Assembly: GCA_963805295.1 (NCBI GenBank) | Contig: CAWDTW010000081.1 | Location: forward strand, 124,001-188,000 | Reading direction: 5' to 3' | DNA length: 64,000 bases | Origin: Roseiarcus sp963805295 | Lineage (GTDB): Bacteria; Pseudomonadota; Alphaproteobacteria; Rhizobiales; Beijerinckiaceae | Shown here: piece after piece, positions 1-10,451 of the stretch | Position numbering within the stretch: the stretch's first letter is position 1 | How the letters are laid out: the number at the start of each line of letters is the position of its first letter | Program-made: the position numbers and the translations under genes | The notes under the pieces: generated by a model | What the model was told of the DNA's origin: nothing | The model's input: the letters and a program-made list of their open reading frames with translations, nothing else | Database searches by the model: none

Positions 1-1
1 G

Positions 2-1246
2 TTCGACCGCCAGTGGAAGCCGGACCATCCCTACTACAAGGTGTCGGGCGGCAAGTACGACTACTTCAACGACATGGACATGCCGAACCTTCTCGATTCG
101 GTCGAGAAGACCGACGATTACACCGTCGTCATGAAGCTCAAGACGCCGAACGTCGCCATCCTCGCCAATCTGGCGATGGACTTCATGGCGATCGGCTCGA
201 AGGAATACGCCGACTTCCTGCTCAAGAAGGGAACGCCCGAGCAGTTCGATCAGGCCCCGGTCGGCACCGGCCCGTTTTCGTTCGTCGCCTATCAGAAGGA
301 TTCGGTGATCCGCTACAAGGCGAACAAGGACTATTACGGCGAGAAGGCGCTGGTCGACGACCTCGTCTTCGCCATCACTCCCGACGCGACCGCCCGCTAC
401 GCCAAGCTGAAGGCCGGCGAATGCCACGTCAACGCCTATCCGCGCCCGGCCGACCTCGCCGAGATGGAAAAGGATCCGTCCCTCGAGGTGATCCACGCTC
501 CCGGCCTCAACGTGGCCTATTGGGCGTTCAACAACCGGAAGCCCCCGTTCGACAAGAAAGAGGTGCGGCAGGCGCTGTCGATGGCGATCGACCGCGACGC
601 CATCATCAAGGACGTCTATCTCGGCGCGGGCGAGAAGGCGACGACGCTGATCCCGCCGACCATGTGGTCCTACGACGACAAGATCGTCGACTACCCCTAC
701 GATCCCGAGAAGGCGAAGGCGATGCTCGCCGCCGCCGGCGTCCAAACCCCGCTCGAGATCGACCTCTGGTATCAGCCGGTGCAGCGTCCCTACAACCCCA
801 ACGGCAAGCGCATCGCCGAGATGATGCAGGCGGATCTGGCCAAGATCGGCGTCGACGCCAAGCTCGTCACCTACGAATGGGGCGAATACCGCAAGCGCCT
901 GCAGGACGGCGAGGACATGACCGGGCAGTTCGGCTGGACCGGCGACAACGGCGACCCCGACAATTTCTTCTTCCTGCTGGGGTGCCCGGAGGGCAAGCCG
1001 GCCGGCAACAACATTCCGAAGTGGTGCAACGCGGAGTTCAACGACCTGCTCGTCAAGGCGCGGGTCATTCCCGTTCAAGCCGGGCGCGCCAAGCTCTATC
1101 GGCGCATGCAGGAGATCGAGCACGACGACGCGCCGTCCCTGCTCATCGCTAATTCCATCGTTTTCGAATCGATGCGCTCCAACGTGAAGGGCTACAAGCA
1201 GAGCCCGCTCGGCACGCATGCGTTTGAAGGCGTGGACATCCAGTAA
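2..1246 (+). CDS. Peptide ABC importer solute-binding protein, 3' part
   Basis: C-terminal ~414 residues of a periplasmic solute-binding protein of the SBP_bac_5 (DppA/OppA) family; the start codon and signal peptide lie before the window. The frame is open from base 2 (FDRQWKPDHPYYKV) and stops with TAA at 1244-1246. Family marks seen are VGTGPFSF, FNNRKPPFDKKEVRQAL and, near the end, GWTGDNGDPDNFFF, all typical of dipeptide binders. It would deliver peptides to the DppBC permeases encoded 55 bp downstream on the same strand. Substrate (dipeptide, oligopeptide or heme-like) cannot be told from sequence alone. Confidence 0.93.
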   Translation, partial: FDRQWKPDHPYYKVSGGKYDYFNDMDMPNLLDSVEKTDDYTVVMKLKTPNVAILANLAMDFMAIGSKEYADFLLKKGTPEQFDQAPVGTGPFSFVAYQKDSVIRYKANKDYYGEKALVDDLVFAITPDATARYAKLKAGECHVNAYPRPADLAEMEKDPSLEVIHAPGLNVAYWAFNNRKPPFDKKEVRQALSMAIDRDAIIKDVYLGAGEKATTLIPPTMWSYDDKIVDYPYDPEKAKAMLAAAGVQTPLEIDLWYQPVQRPYNPNGKRIAEMMQADLAKIGVDAKLVTYEWGEYRKRLQDGEDMTGQFGWTGDNGDPDNFFFLLGCPEGKPAGNNIPKWCNAEFNDLLVKARVIPVQAGRAKLYRRMQEIEHDDAPSLLIANSIVFESMRSNVKGYKQSPLGTHAFEGVDIQ

Positions 1247-1255
1247 GGCCGGTTC

Positions 1256-1283
1256 GGGGTCCGTCCGCTGAAGGACGGAGCCC
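1256..1283 (+). promoter_or_regulatory. Intercistronic hairpin between binding protein and permease genes
   Basis: TCCGTCC (1260-1266), loop GCTGAA and GGACGGA (1273-1279) form a 7-bp perfect stem that can extend outward to GGGG...CCC with one mismatch. It lies 10 bases after the stop of the binding-protein gene and before dppB, with no U-run. Such hairpins in ABC operons often stabilise the upstream mRNA so that the binding protein is made in excess over the permeases; that role is inferred. Confidence 0.5.
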
Positions 1284-1301
1284 GACGCTTCCGGACCGGC
1301 C

Positions 1302-2315
1302 ATGCTCGCGTATTTTCTCCGCCGCGTCGCGCTGACGATCCCGACGTTTCTGGCGTTGATGTTTCTCACTTTCGCCGCGATCCGCCTCGTCCCCGGCGAT
1401 CCGGTCGAGGTCAGGGTCGGCGAGCACGGCATTTCGCCCGAACGGCTCGCCTTCTTCCGCCACGAGCTCGGGCTCGACCAGCCGGTGTGGAAGCAGTTCT
1501 TCGACTATGTGTGGAATCTCCTGCACGGCGACTTCGGCGTGTCGCTGGCGACGCAACAGAAGGTGCTGACCGAGTTCCTGACGCTGTTTCCGGCGACGCT
1601 GGAGTTGTCGTTCTTCGCCATGATGTTCGCGGTCCTCGTCGGCGTGCCCGCCGGCGCGATCGCGGCGGTCAAGCGCGGCAGCGTGTTCGATCAGGCGCTG
1701 ATGACCGTGTCGCTGTTCGGCTATTCGATGCCGATCTTCTGGTGGGGCCTGCTGCTCATCATGTTCGTCTCGGTCAAGCTCGGGCTGCTGCCGGTGTCGG
1801 GCCGCATCGACCTCATCAACTATTACTTCGATCAGCCGACCGGCTTCATGACCATCGATGCGTTGATGTCCGACCAGCGGGGGGCGTTCCTCGATGCGCT
1901 GCGCCATCTCGTGCTTCCGGCGATCGTGCTCGGCACCGTGCCGCTCGGCGTCATCGCGCGGATGACGCGCTCCTCCATGCTGGAGGTCCTGAACGAGGAC
2001 TATGTCCGCACCGCCCGCGCCAAGGGGCTGTCGCCGAGCCGGGTCATCGGCGTCCACGCGCTGCGCAACGCGCTCTTGCCCGTGGTGACGGTGATCGGCC
2101 TCTCGGTCTCGGGCCTCATGGCCGGCGCGGTGCTGACGGAGACGATCTTCTCCTGGCCCGGCGTCGGCAAATGGCTCATCGAATCGATCGGCCGGCGTGA
2201 TTATCCGGCGCTGCAGGGCGGGGTGATGCTGGTCTCGGCGGTCGTCATTCTGGTCAACCTCGTCGTCGACCTCGTCTACGGCGCGATCGATCCGAGGATC
2301 CGCCATGGCCGCTGA
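1302..2315 (+). CDS. dppB: Peptide ABC transporter permease DppB-like
   Basis: 337-residue inner-membrane permease of the BPD_transp_1 (DppB/OppB) family. It starts with the characteristic MLAYFLRRVALTIPTF helix and carries the cytoplasmic EAA loop around DYVRTARAKGLSPSRVIG, which docks onto the ATPase subunits. Six hydrophobic segments are visible. Length matches the family. The last 11 bases overlap the start of dppC, so the two permeases are translationally coupled and should form a heterodimer. Confidence 0.95.
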   Translation: MLAYFLRRVALTIPTFLALMFLTFAAIRLVPGDPVEVRVGEHGISPERLAFFRHELGLDQPVWKQFFDYVWNLLHGDFGVSLATQQKVLTEFLTLFPATLELSFFAMMFAVLVGVPAGAIAAVKRGSVFDQALMTVSLFGYSMPIFWWGLLLIMFVSVKLGLLPVSGRIDLINYYFDQPTGFMTIDALMSDQRGAFLDALRHLVLPAIVLGTVPLGVIARMTRSSMLEVLNEDYVRTARAKGLSPSRVIGVHALRNALLPVVTVIGLSVSGLMAGAVLTETIFSWPGVGKWLIESIGRRDYPALQGGVMLVSAVVILVNLVVDLVYGAIDPRIRHGR

Positions 2316-3234
2316 CGTCGCCGCCGCGGGCGTTCCACCCGCCGACGGGAGCGCGGCCGAGGTTCTGGCGCAGCCCTCGCCGTTCGCCGCGTTCTGGGCG
2401 GCCTTCCGCGAGAACAAGGGCGCGGTCTTCGGCCTCGCGGTCTTCGGCCTCGTGGCGCTGCTCGCCCTGGCGGCGAACGTCGTCGCTCCCTATTCGCCGA
2501 TCGAGCAGTTCCGCGAGGCCGTTCGCGCCCCGCCGATCTGGGAGGCGGGCGGCTCGTGGCGCTTCATCCTCGGCACCGACGGCGACGGCCACGACATGCT
2601 GTCGCGCCTCATCTACGGCGCACGCGTCTCGCTGTTCATCGGCTTTTCGGTCATGAGCGTGTCGTTCGTCATCGGGGCCGTCCTGGGGCTCCTCGCCGCG
2701 ATGACCGGTCCGATCGTCGACGTGGCGGTCACCCGCCTCATGGACCTCATCATGGCGGTGCCGAGCCTGGTGCTCGCCATTCTCGTCGTCGCGGTGCTGG
2801 GGCCGAGCCTCGCCAACACCATCGTGGCGGTGACGATCGTCTATCTGCCGCGCTACGTGCGCCTCGTGCGGGCCTCGGCGCTGGGCGAGCTCAACAAGGA
2901 TTACGTGACGGCGGCGCGGGTCGCCGGCGTCGGCCCGCTGAGGCTCGCCTGGTCGACGGTGCTGCCCAATTGCCTCGCGCCGCTCATCGTCATGGCCGCG
3001 CTCGGCGTCTCCGACGCGATCCTCGAGGCCGCGGGCCTCGGCTTTCTCGGCCTCGGCGCCCAGCCGCCGACCCCGGAATGGGGCTCGATGCTGGCGGATT
3101 CGCGCGAGTTCATCCGTTCCGACCCCTGGATCGTCACCCTTCCGGGCCTCGCCATCCTCGTCACCGTCGTCGCCATCAACCTCGCCGGTGACGGCCTGCG
3201 CGACGCGCTCGACCCGAAGATGCGGCGGAGCTGA
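2305..3234 (+). CDS. dppC: Peptide ABC transporter permease DppC-like
   Basis: 309-residue inner-membrane permease, OppC_N plus BPD_transp_1 domains. Residues ~28-60 (PFAAFWAAFRENKGAVFG) are the OppC N-terminal segment; HDMLSRLIYGARVSL and the EAA loop DYVTAARVAGVGPLRLAW are family marks. It partners DppB. ATG at 2305 lies inside the end of dppB. The next gene in the operon is not an ATPase, as usual, but a nucleotide cyclase; dppD and dppF follow 1.9 kb later. Confidence 0.95.
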   Translation: MAADVAAAGVPPADGSAAEVLAQPSPFAAFWAAFRENKGAVFGLAVFGLVALLALAANVVAPYSPIEQFREAVRAPPIWEAGGSWRFILGTDGDGHDMLSRLIYGARVSLFIGFSVMSVSFVIGAVLGLLAAMTGPIVDVAVTRLMDLIMAVPSLVLAILVVAVLGPSLANTIVAVTIVYLPRYVRLVRASALGELNKDYVTAARVAGVGPLRLAWSTVLPNCLAPLIVMAALGVSDAILEAAGLGFLGLGAQPPTPEWGSMLADSREFIRSDPWIVTLPGLAILVTVVAINLAGDGLRDALDPKMRRS

Positions 3235-3296
3235 GCCGAAGAAAGGTTACGCGGTCGATCATTGTGCTAATTTGCCTTTAGATGCGGGAGGCGGCC

Positions 3297-5069
3297 TTGG
3301 CGGAAACCCGAAAGATTGCAGCGATTTTGGCCGCTGACGTCGTCGGTTTCAGTCGGCTCACTGGCGCCGACGAAGACGGCACATTGGCGGCGCTGAGGGC
3401 TCTGCGCGCCGAACACACCGATCCGACGATCACAGCTCATAACGGGCGCGTATTCAAGCGTACTGGCGATGGCTTTCTCGTCGAATTTCGCAGCGTCACA
3501 GAGGCGGCGCGGTGCGCGGTAGCGCTTCAGGCCCAGATGCCGGAACGCAATGCTGGTCTATCTTCCGACCGCCGCATCGAGTTTCGTATCGGGGTTCACC
3601 TCGGCGACATCATCGAGGAGGCCGACGGTGACCTCATGGGCGATGGTGTGAACATCGCGGCCCGCCTCGAAGGCCTATGCGAACCGAACTGCGTCCGTCT
3701 CTCGGGCGCAGCCTACGACCAGATCCGCGACAAGCTCGATTGCCGCGTCATCGATCTGGGAGAGAAGGAGCTAAAGAACATCAGGCGTCCCGTCAGGGCC
3801 TATCAGATCGAGGCGAGCCCGGCGGCAGTTGCGCTTGGGACCGCGCCAAGCCGCGCTGGGTCTGGCCGGCCCCTCACTGATCGGGCCTCGCTCGCGGTAC
3901 TACCGTTCCAGAACCTCGGCGGCGATCCCGAGACGGACTACTTCGCCGACGGTGTCATCGAGGATGTTATCACGGCGCTCAGTCGTGTCCGGTGGCTCTT
4001 CGTGATCGCCCGGAACTCATCCTTCATCTACAAGACAAGGTCAATCGATGCCCGTCAGATCGGGCGCGAACTCGGCGTCCGATACCTTCTCGAGGGCTCA
4101 ATCCGCAAGGCGGAAAAGCGGGTGCGGATTTCGGCGCAGCTCATCGAGGCCGCTACAGGCCGGCACATTTGGGCAGATCGATTCGAAGGCGACCTCGCTG
4201 AGATATTCGAACTCCAGGATCGCATCACCATAGGCGTTGTTGTCGCTGTCGAGCCGAGCCTGCGGCTGGCCGAGATCGAGCGCGCGCAAAGGAAGCCAAC
4301 GGACAATCTCAACGCTTACGATCTCTACCTTCGTGCGCTGCCCTGCATCAACGCCTACACGAGGGAAGGCTTCACTGAAGCTGAGGGTTTGCTGCGCAGG
4401 GCGATCACGTGTGATGGCGCCTACGCGGATGCCCTCGCTGCCCTGGCTGAATGCCTCGTTCGGATGACTCTGAATGGATGGGTCGCAGACAAAGGGGCGA
4501 GCACGACCGAGGCATGCGATCTCGCCGGCCGAGCGGTCGGCGCCGACCCGGAGAACGCAGCTGTTCTTGCTGTCGCGGCCTGGGCCTACTCGACTCTCGG
4601 CGTCCGCTTCGAGCAGTCGCTTGAGCTGGCGAACAGGGCACTCGCCCTGCATCCAAATTCCGTTCACGTCCGATCGTTCTGCGGATGGGTATTCAACTAT
4701 TTCGGCGAAAACCTGCGCGCCATCGAGCAGTTCGAAGAGGCGCGGCGTCTGAGCCCAGTCGATCCGAAGAGCTACTTCCCGTTGCTTGGTCTTGCGGCCG
4801 CACATTTTTTCGCCGGCCATTTCGAGGAGACGGTGAACATCACCGGCCGAATTCTGGCAGAGGTGCCGACCCACAATGTGGCGCGCCGCTACCGGGCCGC
4901 CGCGCTGGGACATCTGGGCCGCATTGACGAAGCAAGGGTCGTGATCGCCGACCTCTTGGCGGCTCAGCCGAACTCGAACCTGCGAAGCGCTCGAAGCACC
5001 GGCTTCCGAAATGTTCGCATGTCCAAGCTCTACGTTGAAGGACTGGAATTAGCTGGATTGCCTGAATGA
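3297..5069 (+). CDS. Class III adenylate/guanylate cyclase with TolB-like and TPR domains
   Basis: About 590 residues. Residues 1-175: class III cyclase catalytic domain with both metal-binding aspartates (ILAADVVGFSRL and TGDGFLVEF) and the Asn/Arg pair in GDGVNIAARLEG, so it looks active. Residues ~190-325: TolB/FlgO-like domain (LAVLPFQNLGGDPETDYFADG). Residues ~330-590: TPR-like repeats. I prefer the TTG start at 3297: GGGAGG at 3286-3291 is spaced 5 bases and the product then begins MAETRKIAAILAADVVG, the usual start of this family; the ATG at 3282 lies before that Shine-Dalgarno. The gene interrupts a dpp operon and has less extreme GC at third positions than its neighbours, suggesting insertion. 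Nucleotide product (cAMP or cGMP) is not decidable by eye. Confidence 0.88.
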   Translation: MAETRKIAAILAADVVGFSRLTGADEDGTLAALRALRAEHTDPTITAHNGRVFKRTGDGFLVEFRSVTEAARCAVALQAQMPERNAGLSSDRRIEFRIGVHLGDIIEEADGDLMGDGVNIAARLEGLCEPNCVRLSGAAYDQIRDKLDCRVIDLGEKELKNIRRPVRAYQIEASPAAVALGTAPSRAGSGRPLTDRASLAVLPFQNLGGDPETDYFADGVIEDVITALSRVRWLFVIARNSSFIYKTRSIDARQIGRELGVRYLLEGSIRKAEKRVRISAQLIEAATGRHIWADRFEGDLAEIFELQDRITIGVVVAVEPSLRLAEIERAQRKPTDNLNAYDLYLRALPCINAYTREGFTEAEGLLRRAITCDGAYADALAALAECLVRMTLNGWVADKGASTTEACDLAGRAVGADPENAAVLAVAAWAYSTLGVRFEQSLELANRALALHPNSVHVRSFCGWVFNYFGENLRAIEQFEEARRLSPVDPKSYFPLLGLAAAHFFAGHFEETVNITGRILAEVPTHNVARRYRAAALGHLGRIDEARVVIADLLAAQPNSNLRSARSTGFRNVRMSKLYVEGLELAGLPE

Positions 5070-5099
5070 TCCTCCATGTAGCGCGTAGCTAAATCTTCC

Positions 5100-7059
<1,960 letters not shown>

Positions 7060-7063
<4 letters not shown>

Positions 7064-7533
7064 GAGGCGAACGGCTCACCCTCCCGCCCGACGGACGCCA
7101 GTCCGAGACCGCGCTGACGATCGCCCGCGGGGTGCGGCGGCTCCTCAGGGCGCGCGGCTTTTCCAGCCTGACCGAACTGCCGCTCGTCGACGGGCGCCGC
7201 GCCGACATCGTCGCAGTCAACGCGGAGGGGGAGGTGCTGATCGTCGAGATCAAGTCCTCGCCCGCGGATCTCAGGGCCGACCGCAAGTGGCGCGATTACG
7301 CCGCCTGCTGCGATCGGCTCTATTTCGCCGTTTCCGAGGCGACCCCGGTCGAGATCGTGCCGCTCGAGGCCGGCCTCATCGTCGCCGACTCCTACGGGGC
7401 GGAGATCCTGCGCGAGGCCGAGCTCAAGCGCATCGCCTCGGCGAGCCGCCGCGCGCTGCTCTTACGCTTCGCCTTAGCCGCCGCCGACCGGCTGCACCGG
7501 CTCGCCGACCCCGGCGGCGCGGCGGAGTTTTAG
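7060..7533 (+). CDS. mmcB: MmcB family DNA repair protein
   Basis: 157 residues, close to the family's usual length. MmcB (formerly DUF1052) is a DNA-repair protein known from Caulobacter as part of the mitomycin C response. The PD-(D/E)XK-like nuclease core is visible: RADIVAVNAEGEVLIVEIKSS, giving Asp and Glu-X-Lys. It overlaps dppF by 4 bases and ends the operon. The coupling to a peptide importer is probably positional rather than functional. Confidence 0.9.
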
Positions 7534-8165
7534 CCCCGGCCGCTTGCGAGGAGGGGCGCGGCGCTGGGCCCGCCATTCTCAGCCGCGTTTCGCGCGATTC
7601 CAAAGGCTTGCGGCGCCATTTCCGGCCGGCTCGACGGGCTTGGCGGATCGAGTCCCTTCGTCATGGGCGCGAGACGGGGGAACCCTGCGCGCGGTTTGTC
7701 GTCGATCCAATCCTTTCAATGGCTCGGGCGCCAAACTCTGCAAATTCCTCTTGGGCGCCCCTCTCCCGCCGGGACCGAAAGGCGGCCGAGGCGCCTCCGA
7801 CCCTCCAGGCCGCAAGGAAAGGTTTCCAAACCGGGCGGAACGAAATCCAAGCCAGACGGAACGAATTCCAAATCCGGCGGAACAAAATCCAAATAGCGAA
7901 TCTAGGCTTTTCAATGGGTTACGACCAACTCCAGCAGACCAGGCCTTCGCCGCTGCAATCCGCGAGCCGGAGCCGCCTCCGAACCCGGCATAGGCCCCGG
8001 TCGAGCCTCTCCGACGGCGCCGGCCGCTGTCCGTGCATCGCCGATCTCGATCGCATCCATGAAAAGCATGGTAACACCGAGTTTGATTTTCAGAAAGAAG
8101 ACCTTGGCTCTATTGGCGTTTAGTATTGATTGGGCTATTCTTGGCGCGTCTGATTCGAGGAGGCG
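7534..8165. other. 632-bp region without a supported gene; start of accessory island
   Basis: No open frame here looks like a protein family. The only structured element seen is the 21-bp tandem repeat at 7811-7894. All three forward frames stay open across much of it, mainly because the DNA is GC-rich. The segment 8041-8160 is clearly AT-richer and leads into the transposase remnant, so an insertion boundary probably lies near 8040-8160; I could not define the terminal repeat. Confidence 0.5.
7811..7894 (+). repeat. Four copies of a 21-bp tandem repeat
   Basis: Units start at 7811, 7832, 7853 and 7874. The shared core reads GGCGGAACGAAATCCAA with variation at a few positions; the first unit is the most diverged. 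The period is 7 codons, so all frames give 7-residue repeats, e.g. NEIQARR/NEFQIRR in one frame. Too short and without spacers, so not a CRISPR array. No function can be assigned. Confidence 0.8.
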
Positions 8166-8787
8166 TTGGTGGAGAGCCCGGAATTTGAGGATTGGCTGGG
8201 CGGGATCGGTAGGTTGACCCCAGCGCAGCGGCGACAGGCGGTGAAGGCGCTTTGCAAGGCCGAGGAGGCCGATGAGGACGTTGCGTCGGGCTTTGGCGAA
8301 CCGGTCGAGGCGGCGGCTCGAGGATCGGAGGACGCGCCGGCGGCGCTTGCCGAGGGGGACGCGCGCAAGCAGCGCCGGGTTCGCGAGGACGCGCTGGGGG
8401 ACATCGGCCAGGCGAAGGTGGAACGCCGGGGTTGCCCCCATTGCGCGGGGCGCGACATCGTCGCCTGGGGACGGGCGAACGGTCTGGCGCGCTCCCGCTG
8501 CAAGAGCTGCGGGCGCACGTTCAACGCCCTGACGAAGACGCCGATGGCGGGGCTGCGCAAGAAGGAGCAATGGCTCGACCACGCCCAGGCGATGATCGAG
8601 GGAACCAGCGTGGCGAAGGCCGCCGAACGTTGCCACGTCCACCCCACCACGGCCTTCCGCTGGCGACACCGGTTTCTCGGCTCGCCCGCGCTGGACAAGC
8701 CCAAGACGCTGAGAGGCATTGTCGAGGCGGACGAGACGTTCATCCTCGAATCGTTCAAGGGCCGCAGGTCCGGTCTTCCCCGCCCAT
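8166..8787 (+). pseudogene. Truncated IS1595-family transposase
   Basis: The first ~205 residues are an IS1595-type transposase: N-terminal region, zinc ribbon CPHC...CKSCGRTFNALT, a helix-turn-helix (KAAERCHVHPTTAFRWRHRFL) and the start of the DDE domain, EADETFILESFKG. Similarity ends at GLPRP near 8787, where an unrelated fragment begins, so the second and third catalytic acids are missing. The TTG at 8166 has GAGGAGG just upstream; GTG at 8169 is an alternative. Dead element. Confidence 0.82.
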
Positions 8788-9219
8788 GCTCTGGTCTTCG
8801 ACGGGATGGTGAAGATTGCGCTGGCCGAGGCTGAGACCCGGGCGGGCGATCCGGGCCGCGCCATTGCGATCCTCGACGAAACGCTCGCGACATGCGACCG
8901 CAACGGCTACCGCGCGTTCGAAGCGGAACTGCATCGGGTGCGCGGCGAAATCCTGCTGCAGCACGACCCCGCCAATCCCGCGCCTGCGGAAGACGCCTTC
9001 CTGACCGCCACCGCGGTCGCGAAGAAGCAAGGCACGCGCAGCTTCGAACTGCGCGCCGCGCTCTCGCTCGCAAAACTCTACCGCGCGACCGGCCGCGACG
9101 CAGACGCCCATGCCGTGCTCGCCCCGGCGCTGGGTGGCTTCGCGCCGACGCCGGAGCTGCCGGAGATTTCTGAGGCAGGAGAGTTGGCGGTCGCGATCGA
9201 GGCCAGAGGGAGAGGGTGA
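8788..9219 (+). pseudogene. C-terminal fragment of a TPR-bearing ATPase/adenylate cyclase
   Basis: From about 8788 a different frame encodes ~143 residues (HALVFDGMVKIALAEAE to ELAVAIEARGRG) that match the C-terminal TPR tail of large AAA-ATPase/adenylate cyclase regulators: note AELHRVRGEILL and RSFELRAALSLAKLYRATGR. It has no start or N-terminal domains of its own, because the IS1595 remnant abuts it. Most likely the 3' remains of a regulator destroyed by the insertion. Confidence 0.75.
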
Positions 9220-9254
9220 CGGCGCGCCGACGTCTTGGTCGGCCGCCGACCGCC

Positions 9255-9449
9255 TCACGCCGCGGCGACGCGCTGCAAGCGACCCGACTTTTTCATTTCC
9301 ATGGAGAGGTTGATCGGGTCGAGATCGAGGCCGTTCGGCCAGGTCGGCGCGCCCGTTTCGACGAAAACGCGAGCGAAATAGTCGGGTTGGCGCAGGGGCT
9401 CGACCATTGGGCCGCCGCTCAGGCCCCGCAATACGCTCCATCGCATCAA
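9255..9449 (-). pseudogene. DUF2442-like fragment
   Basis: 64 codons on the minus strand. The second half (GGPMVEPLRQPDYFARV, then TWPNGLDLDP) matches the C-terminal half of DUF2442 proteins, but the N-terminal strand-rich half is missing. Its ATG overlaps the hicB-like stop. A full relative with the same motif order lies at 9706-9972, so this is probably a truncated paralogue. Confidence 0.6.
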
Positions 9450-9652
9450 GCCTCGACATAGTCTGCCACCGCGCTCAGCGGGGGGATGGGAAGTCCGTCC
9501 TCCTTGAGACCCTCGATATGGAAGCGGATCGCCTCGCAGAGCTCGCGTTCAACCGCCTCCACGCTCTCGCCGGTCGCGACGCAGCCGGGCATATCGGGCA
9601 CGTAGCCGGAGAAATTGTCGCCCGCCTTTTCGATCACGACGGCGTAACGCAT
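9446..9652 (-). CDS. HicB-like antitoxin
   Basis: 68 residues forming one HicB fold: MRYAVVIEKAGDNFSGYVPDMPGC, then GESVEAVERELCEAI and a basic-poor C-terminus. HicB proteins neutralise the HicA mRNA interferase and usually repress their own operon. No hicA (about 60 residues, G-S-H-H motif) is seen on either side, so it is an orphan. It sits in a run of toxin-antitoxin remnants. Confidence 0.85.
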   Translation of the reverse strand: MRYAVVIEKAGDNFSGYVPDMPGCVATGESVEAVERELCEAIRFHIEGLKEDGLPIPPLSAVADYVEA

Positions 9653-9705
9653 CGCTGAATCTCCTTAAGACCAGCCTGCTTCGCGATGCTGTTCAAGACC
9701 GCCTC

Positions 9706-9972
9706 TCAGGCGGCGCTGGCCGAAAGCTCGCCCGCGTCTTGCATCTCGCGGCGCAACCATTCGGGCGACATGTCGAAGCCGTTTGGCCACGTCGGCGCCC
9801 CGAATTCCAGAATCGCTCGCGCGAAGAAGTCTGGATCGCGCAACGGTTCGATCATCGGACCCGCCTCAAGCACGAGGTTGGAGCAGTCGTTCGTCCCCGC
9901 CTGGCCGTTGCTGAATCGGACGCGCAAGGCGTATGGAGCCATCACTTCGAGTTCAACGACCTTCGTCAGCAT
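9706..9972 (-). CDS. DUF2442 domain protein
   Basis: 88 residues, complete DUF2442: VVELEVMAPYALRVRFSNGQ, then GPMIEPLRDPDFFARAILE and APTWPNGFDMSPEWLRREM. DUF2442 genes commonly follow DUF4160 genes and the pair is suspected to be a toxin-antitoxin-like module. The ATG at 9972 lies inside the last codons of the DUF4160 remnant (GLDADEG), the usual coupling of the pair. The function of either protein is not established. Confidence 0.78.
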   Translation of the reverse strand: MLTKVVELEVMAPYALRVRFSNGQAGTNDCSNLVLEAGPMIEPLRDPDFFARAILEFGAPTWPNGFDMSPEWLRREMQDAGELSASAA

Positions 9973-10153
9973 CGAGCCCTGTGATCTTCTCCGGCGCGAA
10001 TCCCGACTGTGCGCACGCCGCCAATTTGATCTGAGTCCCCCGCGGTGTTTCGCCACCCACTCCCGGACGAGTCGCTCGGCGTTGCGCAACAGCCGACCCT
10101 CCTTGATTGCGGCCTTCTCGTGCGCATGTAGTTGCTTGAAGAGTGACGGGAGC
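9953..10153 (-). pseudogene. DUF4160 remnant, frameshifted and 5'-truncated
   Basis: One minus-strand frame gives EKAAIKEGRLLRNAERLVR then EWVAKHRGGLRSNW, the C-terminal half of DUF4160; a second frame continues with AQSGFAPEKITGLDADEGR and stops at 9953. The two must be joined by a one-base shift near 10010-10020. The N-terminal half of the family (with its H-x-H-F-H region) is absent. It begins directly after the mazF stop. Confidence 0.65.
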
Positions 10154-10156
10154 CAA

Positions 10157-10451
10157 CTAGGCAAGACCCTGAAATAGCGCCAGGGCGGTGTTCAGACGAC
10201 CGATAGCTGCTTCCTCAAGCTTTCCGACGATCTTTCCGATATTGTTTCTTCGAATCGCGGCGATCTTGTCCACATGAAATCAGTGACAGGTTGTTGAGGC
10301 CATTCTTCGAGGACGGCGCGATCGGAACGCGATAGAATGCGTCGCCCGCGCCCTCGTCCGTGGTAAAGATCAAGCATACCAATATTGAGGGATGGTCCGC
10401 GAGTAGGGCCTCGCTTTGGATCACAACGGCCGGGCGCGGCTTACCCTCATA
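10157..10451 (-). pseudogene. mazF/pemK-like toxin, 3' part, split by IS and frameshifted
   Basis: The minus strand encodes YEGKPRPAVVIQSEALLADH, then APSSKNGL in one frame, PVTDFM in a second and VDKIAAIRR to NTALALFQGLA in a third, ending at TAG (10157-10159). Together these spell the body of a MazF-family mRNA interferase. Two one-base deletions (near 10285 and 10268) explain the frame changes. The 5' end of the gene lies across the IS element at 12391-12440; removing the IS and one copy of its target duplication rejoins them in frame. Confidence 0.82.

Noticed and set aside
7811..7894. CRISPR array
   Set aside because: 21-bp units are contiguous with no spacers.
8105..8122. GGCTCTATTGGCGTTTAG as left end of the IS1595 remnant
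   Set aside because: Only one end survives, so no inverted repeat can be matched.
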